A stretch of DNA of 26,428 nt from DASWIG01 sp965371445 (lineage in GTDB: Bacteria > Acidobacteriota > Thermoanaerobaculia > Multivoradales > J023): contig CBDUYN010000148.1 in the NCBI GenBank assembly GCA_965371445.1, forward strand, positions 1 through 26,428, in the 5' to 3' direction. Of the stretch, positions 8,178 through 15,254 are shown piece after piece. The notes beneath the pieces are model-generated. The model was not told the DNA's origin, did no database searches, and was given only the letters and a program-made list of their open reading frames with translations. The translations under genes were made by a program, and so were the position numbers. How positions within the stretch are numbered: position 1 is the stretch's first letter; every line of letters starts with the position of its first letter.

Positions 8178-8278
8178 GCGCGATCCGGACCGCATCGAGC
8201 TCCTGGTCCACCCCGACGGCGTGGAGGTCGACGAGCCGGTGGCGAAGATGTACCGCCACAAGGTCGACCACGATCCCC
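8176..8278 (+). pseudogene. 103-bp duplicated fragment of korB
   Basis: Positions 8176-8278 equal korB 6438-6540 except for C for T at 8211 and G for A at 8250. The fragment keeps korB's reading frame and is in frame with the NACHT ORF downstream, which can therefore be read open from 8014. I do not count it as part of the NACHT protein, because a promoter-like box and ATG follow at 8313-8326. Confidence 0.9.
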
Positions 8279-8312
8279 CGGAACCGCCGTCCTGGCAGCC
8301 GATTTCATCCTA

Positions 8313-8318
8313 TAGACT
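8313..8318 (+). promoter_or_regulatory. -10-like box of a leaderless promoter for the NACHT gene
   Basis: TAGACT ends 7 nt before the ATG at 8326, and no Shine-Dalgarno site is present. The spacing would place transcription start at or next to the A of the ATG. No good -35 box is visible. Confidence 0.45.
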
Positions 8319-8325
8319 CCTCGGC

Positions 8326-11300
8326 ATGCCGACTGCCGTCGTCCTGACCGCTCTGAGCTGTGAGTGCAGCGCCGTGCTCGACCACCTGGACGAGCGCCGC
8401 GAGGAGTGGGGGTCGGCAGGCACCCTCTACGAGGTGGGCCAGTTCGGTGACTGGCGCGTCGCCGTCGCCGAGATCGGTCCTGGCAACGAGAATGCCGCCG
8501 TCGAGACCGACCGCGCCCTGGGCCACTACCGGCCCGACGTGGCGCTCTTCATCGGAGTCGCCGGAGGCTTGAAGGACGTCAACCTCGGCGACGTCGTGGT
8601 CGCCACCAAGATCTACGGCTACGAGTACGGCAAAGCCGAGAGACGCTTCCTGCCGCGTCCCGAAGTGGGTCAAAGCTCCCACCGTCTCGTGCAGCGGGCG
8701 CGCGGCGACGCCCGACGCGACAGCTGGCTCCATCGTCTTCCGGGACCGGGAGCCAAACCACGCGTTCTCGTGCAACCGATTGCCGCGGGCGCCAAAGTTG
8801 TCACCTCCGAACGTTCGGCTACCCGGGCGTTCCTGCGCGAGCAGTACGGCGACGCGGTGGCCGTCGAGATGGAAGGCTTCGGTTTCCTCAAAGCGGCCTT
8901 CGCCCGCTCTGACACCCAGGCGGTCGTCGTTCGCGGGATCTCGGACCTGATCGAGGGCAAAGCGGCGGCGGACCAAGGCGGCTCCCAGGAGCGGGCCTCG
9001 CAGCACGCCGCCGCCTTTGCTTTCGAGATGCTCGCCAATCTCTCGTCGACTCTCAGCGGCGAGGATCCGTCGCCTCCCGGACAAGCTGCTGTCAAAGCAG
9101 ACTCCACCCCACTCGACGGCTGGTTCTCCCAGGTCGCCGACGACCACCGACGCCTCGCCGACCACTTCGAACGCCCCGTCGAGCTCTACGACCTCGAACG
9201 CGCCTGGGTCCGCCTCGAGCTCTCCTTGGACGAGGCGACTCGGATCGCCGAGAAGGACCTCTCTACCCGCACGACTCTCGACGACTTCCTCGCCCTCGAG
9301 GCTACCGAGCACTCCTGGGTCACCCGCCGCTGGCTGGTCGAGGGCGACCCGGGCTCTGGCAAGACGACCTTGTTGCGTCACCTGGCGGGACGCCTGGCGA
9401 AGGAGGGCAACCCTGGGCGCATCCCGGTCTTCGTGTCGCTTCCCCGCCTTGTAGAGCCCCTCCGGAACCTTCTCGACTACCTGTCCGAGGAGATCGCCCC
9501 CCTCCTCAGCGAGAAGCTCCCGGAGGTCCTCGACGAGGCCGGACGCGAAGGCCGTCTGCTCGTCCTTCTCGACGGCTACGACGAGGTGCTGCCCGAGCGC
9601 CGCCAGCGGGCGCGGCAGCTCCTGAGCAAGCTCGATCGCGACTGGCCGGAGAGTCTCCTGGTGGTGGCCAGCCGTCCGATCGGGCTCGGCGAGCCGCCGC
9701 TCGGCTTTCGTAAGCTGCTGCTCCAGCCCCTGGACGAGAAGCAACGCCTCAGCTTTCTCGAGAAGTGGTTCCGCAGCCGTGCGACGACGGATCCGAAGGC
9801 TGAAGCGTCGGACGCGGCGCGTCACTTCGACGGCGAACGGGGACTCCGCGAGCTGTCGCACAACCCGTTGCACCTGACGCTGTTGACGGTGCTGTGGGAG
9901 AAGGGCGTGAAGGCGCCGACGCGTCGCAGTGCCCTCTACGACGAGATCTTCGAGCTGCTGCTCCACGGCCGGCACAAAGATCCGCCGGTGGCGATTCGTG
10001 CGACCGAGGACGTACACCTGGCGCTGCGTCATCTGGCCCACGCGCTGACCCTCCACGACCTGGCCGCGGAAGAACCGGGCCGTCTGGAGCAGCGGCTACG
10101 CGAGCCGGAGCTTGAAGCTCTTCGACGACGACTGGACACGGTCTGGGACAAGAACCTGCGCGCCTTCCTCGACGAGGTTCACGAACGCACCTACATCTTG
10201 GGTCCCCACGACGGTCCGCGCTCGGGCTGGCGTTTCTGGCACCGGACATTTCGTGAGGCGCTGACGGCCGAGCACCTGGCAGAGGTCCACCGCGTCGAGG
10301 GAGAGGCCGCCGTCCTCGCCCAGGTGGAGACGATCGAGGGCGACCTGGGCCGGTGGGCGGAGCCCTACTCGCTCCTGGCCGGCCGCCTCGACGACGCCGA
10401 CTACCTGGTGACCCGGTTGGTGGAGAAGAACCGTCCGTTGGGTCTGCGCGCGTTGGCGACGGCTCAGGGTCTGAAGCCCGAGACGTTACAGACGGTCCTC
10501 GGGCTTACGGACGACTGGGAAGAGCGCCGGAAGGTCTTCGAGAGCATCCCCGAGCAGCTCGACGAGCCCGAGTCCTGTCTCGCCCTCATCGACGGATTGC
10601 GTACCAGGAAGCGCGATGGCAACGACCTCTTCTTCCTCCACTCGGCGGCGTCGGTGGTCACCAAGCGGTGGCCGGCGTACAGCGGACGTGTCCGGGAGCT
10701 TCACGGTCGCTTCTTCGACCACATTCCGGCGCCAGGGGATTCGGACCTTTTCCGCAAAATCTACACGCCGCTCGACGCCCTGGTGGAGCTGTGGCGGGAG
10801 ATTCCTGTGGGTGAGGGCTGGATCGGCAGCCTGGAATCGGAGGCCGACGAGGTTCGGCACAGGATCGAGATCGCCCGACCGTTCTGGCTCGGCGCGGTTC
10901 CGATCACGAACGTCCAATACGCCGTCTTCGATCCGGGAAGGGCTCCTCAGGAGTGGGACGGTGTCTCTGACGCCGAGCTGTCCCTCCATCCGAGGGTTCT
11001 CGTCACCTGGTACGAGGCGATGTCGTTCTGCCGCTGGCTCGCCGTCCAGGTGCCTGGCTACGCCGGTGCCCGCCTGCCCACCGAGGAAGAGTGGGAGTAC
11101 GCCTGCCGAGCCGGGAGCGAGACGGCGTACTGGAAAGGCGACAGCGAGGAAGCTCTCGCCGAGGTCGGCTGGTACGACAAGAACTCCGGTTACCGCACCC
11201 ACCGAGTCGGCGAGAAGCCGAAGAACCCCTGGGGCCTCTATGACGTCCACGGCAACGTCTGGGAGTGGACAGCCAGCGTCTGGGACGCGGAAAAGTACGA

Positions 11301-11508
11301 AAAGCGTCTCCAGGACCGGCCGTTTGCGATTGATCCTGCCGCCCAGCCGGCAGATCTTGCCGCGCCCCCCGGCGTTCGCGTGATTCGCGGCGGTTGCTGC
11401 TGGGTCTCTGCGGACGGGACGCGTGCGGCTGCTCGGAGCTCCGGGGGCTCTGGGATCGTGCTCGGGCTTCAGGGCTTTCGCGTGCTCCTGCCTTTCGCCC
11501 CGAGCTGA
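8326..11508 (+). CDS. PNP nucleosidase-NACHT NTPase-FGE/C-type-lectin-fold fusion, predicted immune protein
   Basis: A 1060-aa three-part protein. Residues 1-240 form a phosphorylase/nucleosidase-like (PNP_UDP) domain with FIGVAGGLKDVNLGDVVVAT, VEMEGFGF and RGISD. Residues about 330-560 form a NACHT STAND NTPase: Walker A GDPGSGKTT at 340-348, Walker B LLVLLDGYDE at 411-420, and VVASRP. A helical region follows to about 815. Residues 822-1060 form a formylglycine-generating-enzyme-like domain (RLPTEEEWEYACRAGSE, GLYDVHGNVWEW, RVIRGG) that lacks the catalytic Cys pair, so it is likely a ligand-binding lectin fold. By analogy with bacterial NACHT proteins, a foreign ligand would trigger oligomerisation and unleash the N-terminal nucleosidase effector. 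The start at 8326 is chosen over 8014, whose extra codons come from a PALSPAG-gene remnant and a korB fragment. The C-terminal codons look hypervariable. Confidence 0.88.
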   Translation: MPTAVVLTALSCECSAVLDHLDERREEWGSAGTLYEVGQFGDWRVAVAEIGPGNENAAVETDRALGHYRPDVALFIGVAGGLKDVNLGDVVVATKIYGYEYGKAERRFLPRPEVGQSSHRLVQRARGDARRDSWLHRLPGPGAKPRVLVQPIAAGAKVVTSERSATRAFLREQYGDAVAVEMEGFGFLKAAFARSDTQAVVVRGISDLIEGKAAADQGGSQERASQHAAAFAFEMLANLSSTLSGEDPSPPGQAAVKADSTPLDGWFSQVADDHRRLADHFERPVELYDLERAWVRLELSLDEATRIAEKDLSTRTTLDDFLALEATEHSWVTRRWLVEGDPGSGKTTLLRHLAGRLAKEGNPGRIPVFVSLPRLVEPLRNLLDYLSEEIAPLLSEKLPEVLDEAGREGRLLVLLDGYDEVLPERRQRARQLLSKLDRDWPESLLVVASRPIGLGEPPLGFRKLLLQPLDEKQRLSFLEKWFRSRATTDPKAEASDAARHFDGERGLRELSHNPLHLTLLTVLWEKGVKAPTRRSALYDEIFELLLHGRHKDPPVAIRATEDVHLALRHLAHALTLHDLAAEEPGRLEQRLREPELEALRRRLDTVWDKNLRAFLDEVHERTYILGPHDGPRSGWRFWHRTFREALTAEHLAEVHRVEGEAAVLAQVETIEGDLGRWAEPYSLLAGRLDDADYLVTRLVEKNRPLGLRALATAQGLKPETLQTVLGLTDDWEERRKVFESIPEQLDEPESCLALIDGLRTRKRDGNDLFFLHSAASVVTKRWPAYSGRVRELHGRFFDHIPAPGDSDLFRKIYTPLDALVELWREIPVGEGWIGSLESEADEVRHRIEIARPFWLGAVPITNVQYAVFDPGRAPQEWDGVSDAELSLHPRVLVTWYEAMSFCRWLAVQVPGYAGARLPTEEEWEYACRAGSETAYWKGDSEEALAEVGWYDKNSGYRTHRVGEKPKNPWGLYDVHGNVWEWTASVWDAEKYEKRLQDRPFAIDPAAQPADLAAPPGVRVIRGGCCWVSADGTRAAARSSGGSGIVLGLQGFRVLLPFAPS
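11404..11472 (+). other. candidate DGR-type variable region 1, in the NACHT-FGE gene
   Basis: These codons follow the invariant RGGCCW and precede GFRV, the place where FGE-type DGR targets vary. Compared with 13765-13827 in the kinase gene, the replaced codons keep base 3 and change bases 1 and/or 2. Flanking sequence is nearly identical in both genes. This copy is two codons longer. Confidence 0.6.
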
Positions 11509-11720
11509 CCTTCGATCAGGCGAGAGTGTAGGGAAACCCGGCAAGCCGGCAGGATCTTCCGCGTTCCCGGCAAAGCCCTGTCCGCCCTGAAACTCCCAAA
11601 ACCTGAGAAATGCTGTACCTCTCGTGACGAGGTGTTGCCGCGGCGTCGGCAGATATTGCCGGCGCCCGGCAAGCTCGCGGCAAGATCTGCCGGTAAAAGA
11701 GCGGTTTGGTGCAGCTGTGT
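11509..11720. repeat. inverted-repeat-rich block downstream of the NACHT-FGE gene
   Basis: This block is homologous to 13864-14058 behind the kinase-FGE gene. It contains an imperfect inverted repeat with 15-bp arms at 11647-11661 and 11678-11692 (one mismatch), built from the word CGGCAAGATCTGCCG, plus variant copies near 11551. No gene is convincing in it or in 11721-11832. Confidence 0.7.
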
Positions 11721-11832
11721 CGGCCTCTTCGTCTCGCAGGGACGACAGCTGGAAGCCGGTAGGCCGGCCCCTCGGACTTCAGTCACTCGCTGCGGCGACG
11801 AAGAGAAGAGAAGAAGAAACCGGCCACGGCGA

Positions 11833-11838
11833 TATACT
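11833..11838 (+). promoter_or_regulatory. -10 box of a leaderless promoter for the kinase-FGE gene
   Basis: TATACT lies exactly 6 nt before the ATG at 11845, with no Shine-Dalgarno site. The ORF is open upstream to 11632, but this box and the appearance of protein-like sequence at 11845 decide the start. Confidence 0.55.
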
Positions 11839-11844
11839 CCGTCC

Positions 11845-13863
11845 ATGCCGGCCGACGCTTCTTCGTCCGACGCGGAGCTCAGGGCACTCCTGGAGGAGAA
11901 ACGGGCCTTCTTTCGCAAGAGGGAAGCCATTGCTGCGAACGCGCCCGAGCAGTTCCAGCTCAAGAAAGAGATCGAGGAGATCGAGGCCCGGCTCGGTTCT
12001 TTGTCGCAGCCCACCTTCAAGGACCCGCAGACGGAGCGCCTCTCCACCCAGCTCGAGGACCTCTACGTCCGGCGCGAGCAGCTGACCATCGCCGCCGAGG
12101 ACACCCGCGCGCTCGACAGCGAGATCCTCGACGTGCGGCGCCTGCTGCGCAAAGGACCGCAGCTTCAGCCCGGTGAGTTCCTCCTCGAAGGACGCTACCG
12201 CCTCGTCGAGACGCTGGGTCAGGGCGGCTTCGCCACGGTCTGGAAGGCGTACGATCGCCAGTGTCGGAAGCTGGTCGCGGTGAAGGTCCTCCACGGCCAG
12301 CACTCCGAGGACCGGACGCGACGCGAACGCTTCTTCCGCGGTGCCCGCAAGATGGCGGAGCTGATCCACCCCAATATCGTCCGGGTGCTGGCAGCGGAGT
12401 GCCGGGACGACGGCTGGCTCTTTTTCGTCATGGAGCTCGTGGCGGGCGGCGACTTCGGCCAGGCGGTCCTCGGCGGTACGCTCACGGACGACGAGAAGCT
12501 CGCAATCGTTTCTCAGATGGCCGAGGTCCTGGAGTTTGCCCACCAGCGGGGGGTGATCCACCGCGACGTGAAGCCGGCGAACGTCCTTCTCGACGGCAAC
12601 GGCGTCGCCAAGCTGACGGACTTCGACCTGGTGCGTGCCGAGGATTCGACCGGGTTCACACAGACCCGGGCGATGCTGGGGACGCTGAGCTACGCCGCTC
12701 CGGAGGCCCTGGAGTCGCCCAAGGACGCCGGTCCGCCCGCCGACGTCTACTCGCTCGCTTCGACGGCGGTCTTCGCCCTCCTCGGCGGTCCTTTACCGCG
12801 AGGGTACTACCGCAATCCGGGCCCGGCGATCGCGAGCCTCGGATGTTCTCCGTCTCTCGCACGGGTGCTGACCCGGGCGACGGTGGCGGATCCGGAGCAG
12901 CGCTTCGCGTCGGCCGGCGCTTTCGTGACGGCCATCAGGGAGGCCACGGTCGTCGAGGAGGACCCGGTGGTGGACACCACGATCGTCGAGGAGGACCCGG
13001 TGGTGGACACCACGGTCGTCGAGGAGGACCCCGTCGTCGAAAAGCCACGATCGCGGAAACCACAGCCCAAGAGCCGCGCCCTGCCGCTGGAGGACGAGCT
13101 TTTTTCCTCCTTTCGCACGCCTCAGGGGGAGCTGAAGCCTCTGTGGTGCGAGATCCCGGCAGGCATCGGCTGGATCGGAAGCCCGGATTCCGAGAAGGAC
13201 CGAAAGGATCGCGAGGGTCCGCGTCACCAGGTGGAGATCGTCCGGCCCTTCTGGCTGGCATCCGTGCCGGTGACGAACGCCCAGTACGCCGCCTTCGATC
13301 CCAAGAAGTCGTATGAGGAATGGAAAAGTGTCCCGAAGAACCAGTTGGAGAGCCACGCGAGAGTCGACGTGGGCTGGGAGGAGGCAATGTCGTTCTGTGG
13401 CTGGCTGGCGGAGCGTGGATTCAAGGGCGCCCGTCTGCCCACCGAGGAGGAGTGGGAATACGCCTGCCGTGCCCGGAGCGAGACGCCGTACTGGAGCGGC
13501 GACTACGAGGAAGCGCTCGCCAGGGTCGGCTGGTATTCCGGCAACTCTGGCGGACGCGCCCACCGGGTCGGTGGGAAGAGCGCAAACCCCTGGGGCCTCT
13601 ACGACGTCCACGGCAACGTTTGGGAGTGGACGGCCAGCGTCTGGAGCAGGGGAGAGTACGAAAAGCGGCCCCAGGAGGGGCCGTTTGCGGTTGATCCTGC
13701 CACCCAGCCGGCAGATCTTGCTGCGCCCCCCGGCGTTCGCGTGCTTCGCGGCGGTTGCTGCTGGGACCATGCGCGCAGGACGCGTGCGGCTTATCGGGCC
13801 TTCTGGGACTCTGAACTCGGGCTTCGGGGCTTTCGCGTGCTGCTGCCTTTCGCCCCGAGCTGA
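11845..13863 (+). CDS. Ser/Thr protein kinase-FGE/C-type-lectin-fold fusion
   Basis: A 672-aa protein in four parts. Residues 1-105 are charged helices (LLEEKRAFFRKREAIA, FQLKKEIEEIEARL), likely a coiled coil and perhaps an adaptor helix pair of the kind seen in conflict proteins. Residues 119-365 are a Hanks-type kinase: GQGGFATVW loop at 125-133, AVKVL with the ATP-binding Lys, catalytic loop HRDVKPANVLLD at 239-250, and Mg motif DFD (259-261) instead of DFG. Residues 369-399 hold three repeats of VVEEDPVVDTT. Residues 433-672 are an FGE-like domain very close to that of the NACHT protein, again without the catalytic Cys pair. There is no membrane segment. It lies 336 bases after the NACHT gene on the same strand but has its own promoter-like box. 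A sensor kinase in the same defence locus is the likeliest role, by inference. Confidence 0.87.
   Translation: MPADASSSDAELRALLEEKRAFFRKREAIAANAPEQFQLKKEIEEIEARLGSLSQPTFKDPQTERLSTQLEDLYVRREQLTIAAEDTRALDSEILDVRRLLRKGPQLQPGEFLLEGRYRLVETLGQGGFATVWKAYDRQCRKLVAVKVLHGQHSEDRTRRERFFRGARKMAELIHPNIVRVLAAECRDDGWLFFVMELVAGGDFGQAVLGGTLTDDEKLAIVSQMAEVLEFAHQRGVIHRDVKPANVLLDGNGVAKLTDFDLVRAEDSTGFTQTRAMLGTLSYAAPEALESPKDAGPPADVYSLASTAVFALLGGPLPRGYYRNPGPAIASLGCSPSLARVLTRATVADPEQRFASAGAFVTAIREATVVEEDPVVDTTIVEEDPVVDTTVVEEDPVVEKPRSRKPQPKSRALPLEDELFSSFRTPQGELKPLWCEIPAGIGWIGSPDSEKDRKDREGPRHQVEIVRPFWLASVPVTNAQYAAFDPKKSYEEWKSVPKNQLESHARVDVGWEEAMSFCGWLAERGFKGARLPTEEEWEYACRARSETPYWSGDYEEALARVGWYSGNSGGRAHRVGGKSANPWGLYDVHGNVWEWTASVWSRGEYEKRPQEGPFAVDPATQPADLAAPPGVRVLRGGCCWDHARRTRAAYRAFWDSELGLRGFRVLLPFAPS
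12949..13044 (+). repeat. 33-bp tandem repeat inside the kinase-FGE gene
   Basis: Units at 12949-12981 and 12982-13014 are nearly identical, followed by a shorter diverged unit at 13015-13044. Each encodes VVEEDPVVDTT or a variant. It forms an acidic linker between the kinase and the FGE domain, and linker length could change by slippage in steps of 11 residues. Confidence 0.85.
13765..13827 (+). other. candidate DGR-type variable region 2, in the kinase-FGE gene
   Basis: Counterpart of 11404-11472. Residues between CCW and GFRV read DHARRTRAAYRAFWDSELGL, which closely follows the spacing of known FGE-type variable regions (invariant T/L-RAA-R core, variable positions around it). Base changes against the NACHT gene copy are confined to codon positions 1 and 2. 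Confidence 0.6.
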
Positions 13864-14125
13864 TCTTCGATCCGACGATCTAAAAGATGCCGGCAGGATC
13901 TGCCGGCTTTGCGGCAAGCCCTGTCCGCCTCGATTCCCCAAAACCGCGGCAGCACTGACGTGCTCGTGGCGAGGTGTTGCCGCGGGGCCGGCAGATCTTG
14001 CCGGCACCCGGCAAGAGAGCGGCAAGATCTGCCGGCAAGACAGCGCCTTGGTGTGCCAACTTTGCCGCGTTTTGGACAGGTTGGCCTTCAAGCGGCAAGT
14101 CTTGCCGACGTGCCGGCAAGATCCG
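13864..14125. repeat. inverted-repeat-rich block downstream of the kinase-FGE gene
   Basis: This contains a perfect inverted repeat with 17-bp arms at 13987-14003 and 14020-14036 (loop of 16), a near-palindrome at 13892-13908, and CGGCAAGTCTTGCCG with neighbouring copies at 14093-14125. The first ~195 bases are homologous to the block behind the NACHT gene. The same word, CCGGCAGATCTTGC, also occurs inside both coding regions as QPADLAA, just before the variable codons. Confidence 0.75.
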
Positions 14126-14129
14126 CCGT

Positions 14130-14301
14130 GGCGCACGAGGTTGGCACCCCTGAGGTCGGCGCCCGCGAAGTTGCAGTCCACGAGGTCGGCGCCCCTGAGA
14201 TTGGCGCTCCAGAGGTTGGCGCGCATGAGGTCGGCGCCCCTTGGACCTGGGGCCGGGCCGCCCCCCTTCGTGGGACGCGGATGCCGGCCTTCAGAGGCCA
14301 T
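14130..14301 (-). pseudogene. truncated pentapeptide-repeat protein gene
   Basis: From ATG 14301 the minus strand encodes a short Pro/Gly-rich lead and then about seven pentapeptide units of the A(D/N)Lxx kind: GADLMRANLWSANLRGADLV, then DCNFAGADLRGANLV. Pentapeptide proteins form a right-handed quadrilateral beta-helix, and some protect gyrase. After 14130 the repeat pattern fades and the frame enters the inverted-repeat block, where no natural stop is met for hundreds of codons antisense to the kinase gene. The 3' part is therefore probably lost. The start has CCGGAG about 10 bases upstream and lies 20 bases after the MazF stop, so it would be the third gene of that operon. Confidence 0.6.
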
Positions 14302-14321
14302 GTCTTTCGTTCTCCGGGTTG

Positions 14322-14693
14322 CTAAGGAGGATTTTCGTCCTCGACGGCGACGGGCTCCACGAACGATTGCACGCCGTCGATCACTTGCCGCAGCCGCTCG
14401 TACGACAAGGAACCGACCTTTTCAACGAGCTCTGACCTGTCGACCGTGTAGATCTGAGAGATGTTGACGACACTGGGTTTCGACAGATTGGCCTCACCCG
14501 CATCCAACAAAACGTTGCCGGGGGATCTCGCTCGTTTCAGGTTCGAGGTGATTCCGCAAAGGACGACCGTCGAAATACCACTCCGGTTGAAAACGTCGTT
14601 TTGGACCACAATGTGAGGGTGCCGATATCCAGGAGACGAGCCTACAGGCTCTCCCAGGTCGAGCCAGTAGACGTCCCCTTGTTTGATCACCAC
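14322..14693 (-). CDS. MazF/PemK-family endoribonuclease toxin
   Basis: A 123-aa protein with the PemK/MazF barrel pattern: QGDVYWLDLGEPVGS, then GYRHPHIVVQND with the conserved basic residues, VVLCGITSNL, GNVLLDAGEANLSKPSVVN and the C-terminal SQIYTVDR helix. Family members cleave RNA at short specific sequences; target specificity cannot be read here. Its start overlaps the antitoxin stop by 7 bases, so it is translated by coupling in the usual antitoxin-toxin order. A truncated pentapeptide gene follows. Confidence 0.92.
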   Translation of the reverse strand: MVIKQGDVYWLDLGEPVGSSPGYRHPHIVVQNDVFNRSGISTVVLCGITSNLKRARSPGNVLLDAGEANLSKPSVVNISQIYTVDRSELVEKVGSLSYERLRQVIDGVQSFVEPVAVEDENPP

Positions 14694-14965
14694 GGATCCT
14701 TCACAACCTCACGGTATTTTCTTCGCATCCCGTCCAAAACAGCTTGCTCCTCCTGATCGAGGCCGTCGGACCAGGCCGCGTTGATCTCCTCCAAGAGTCT
14801 TGCCGTCTCCTCGCCGCGAACGGATGGCGCGGTCCGTTTGGCCAGATACTCCTCCGCCGCGACCGCCAACAGCCGGCTCAGGGACAGTTTCAGCTCCTTC
14901 GCGCGCGTGTTGATCCGAGTCAGAAGAGCCTCGTCGAGAGAGACGGCTGTCGTAGTCGTCGCCAT
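14687..14965 (-). CDS. ribbon-helix-helix antitoxin of the MazF toxin
   Basis: A 92-aa protein. The N-terminal 45 residues fit a ribbon-helix-helix DNA-binding domain (TTTAVSLDEALLTRINTRAK, then ELKLSLSRLLAVAAEEYL). The charged C-terminal half (LLEEINAAWSDGLDQEEQ) is like the toxin-binding tails of MazE-type partners. It is the first gene of the pair, directly behind a strong promoter, and presumably autoregulates it. The Shine-Dalgarno site is absent, which fits a leaderless message. Confidence 0.88.
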   Translation of the reverse strand: MATTTTAVSLDEALLTRINTRAKELKLSLSRLLAVAAEEYLAKRTAPSVRGEETARLLEEINAAWSDGLDQEEQAVLDGMRRKYREVVKDPW

Positions 14966-14971
14966 ACGCCC

Positions 14972-15000
14972 AATCTATGCTCGTCCCGCAGGGCTGTCAA
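14972..15000 (-). promoter_or_regulatory. promoter of the MazEF-like operon
   Basis: On the minus strand TTGACA (14995-15000), a 17-nt spacer and TAGATT (14972-14977) make a near-consensus promoter. The -10 box ends 6 nt before the ATG at 14965, so the transcript would start at or beside the start codon. Confidence 0.75.
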
Positions 15001-15254
15001 CCGGTGGTGGCGCAAGACCCGGAGCACCGGATGACAGGACCGCGACGTCCAGCCGCGAACGCCCCGCGGCCGTTCCTGGACCTCGAGCTTCGGCAGCGTC
15101 GTCCAGATCCAGTCGAGGAGGCGCTTCAAGTGGAGGCGCACGAGCCCCAGGGCCGCATCGCGGAGGCAAAAGGAGCCCCGAACACGACAAATCCGCCTTT
15201 ACTTGCGTCTTGTAGCATGGTAGGCTTGCCGCCAAGCACTATGGAGGTTCCGAA

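Noticed and set aside
8305..10056. 583-aa open frame antisense to the NACHT gene
   Set aside because: It mirrors the NACHT coding frame and has no protein-like motifs or ribosome site.
12949..13044. 33-bp repeat as a CRISPR or mobile repeat
   Set aside because: In-frame direct tandem units without spacers, forming a protein linker.
11509..14125. CRISPR-like array, because the AGATCT-containing word recurs
   Set aside because: Spacing is irregular, copies occur in both orientations and inside genes, and no cas genes are present.
11509..14130. DGR template repeat in the blocks behind the FGE genes
   Set aside because: Neither block contains the RGGCCW...GFRV coding sequence with adenines, and no reverse transcriptase motif was seen in any frame.
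12793..14301. 502-aa minus-strand frame starting as a pentapeptide protein
   Set aside because: Only the first ~57 codons look like protein; the rest is antisense to the kinase-FGE gene and repeat block.
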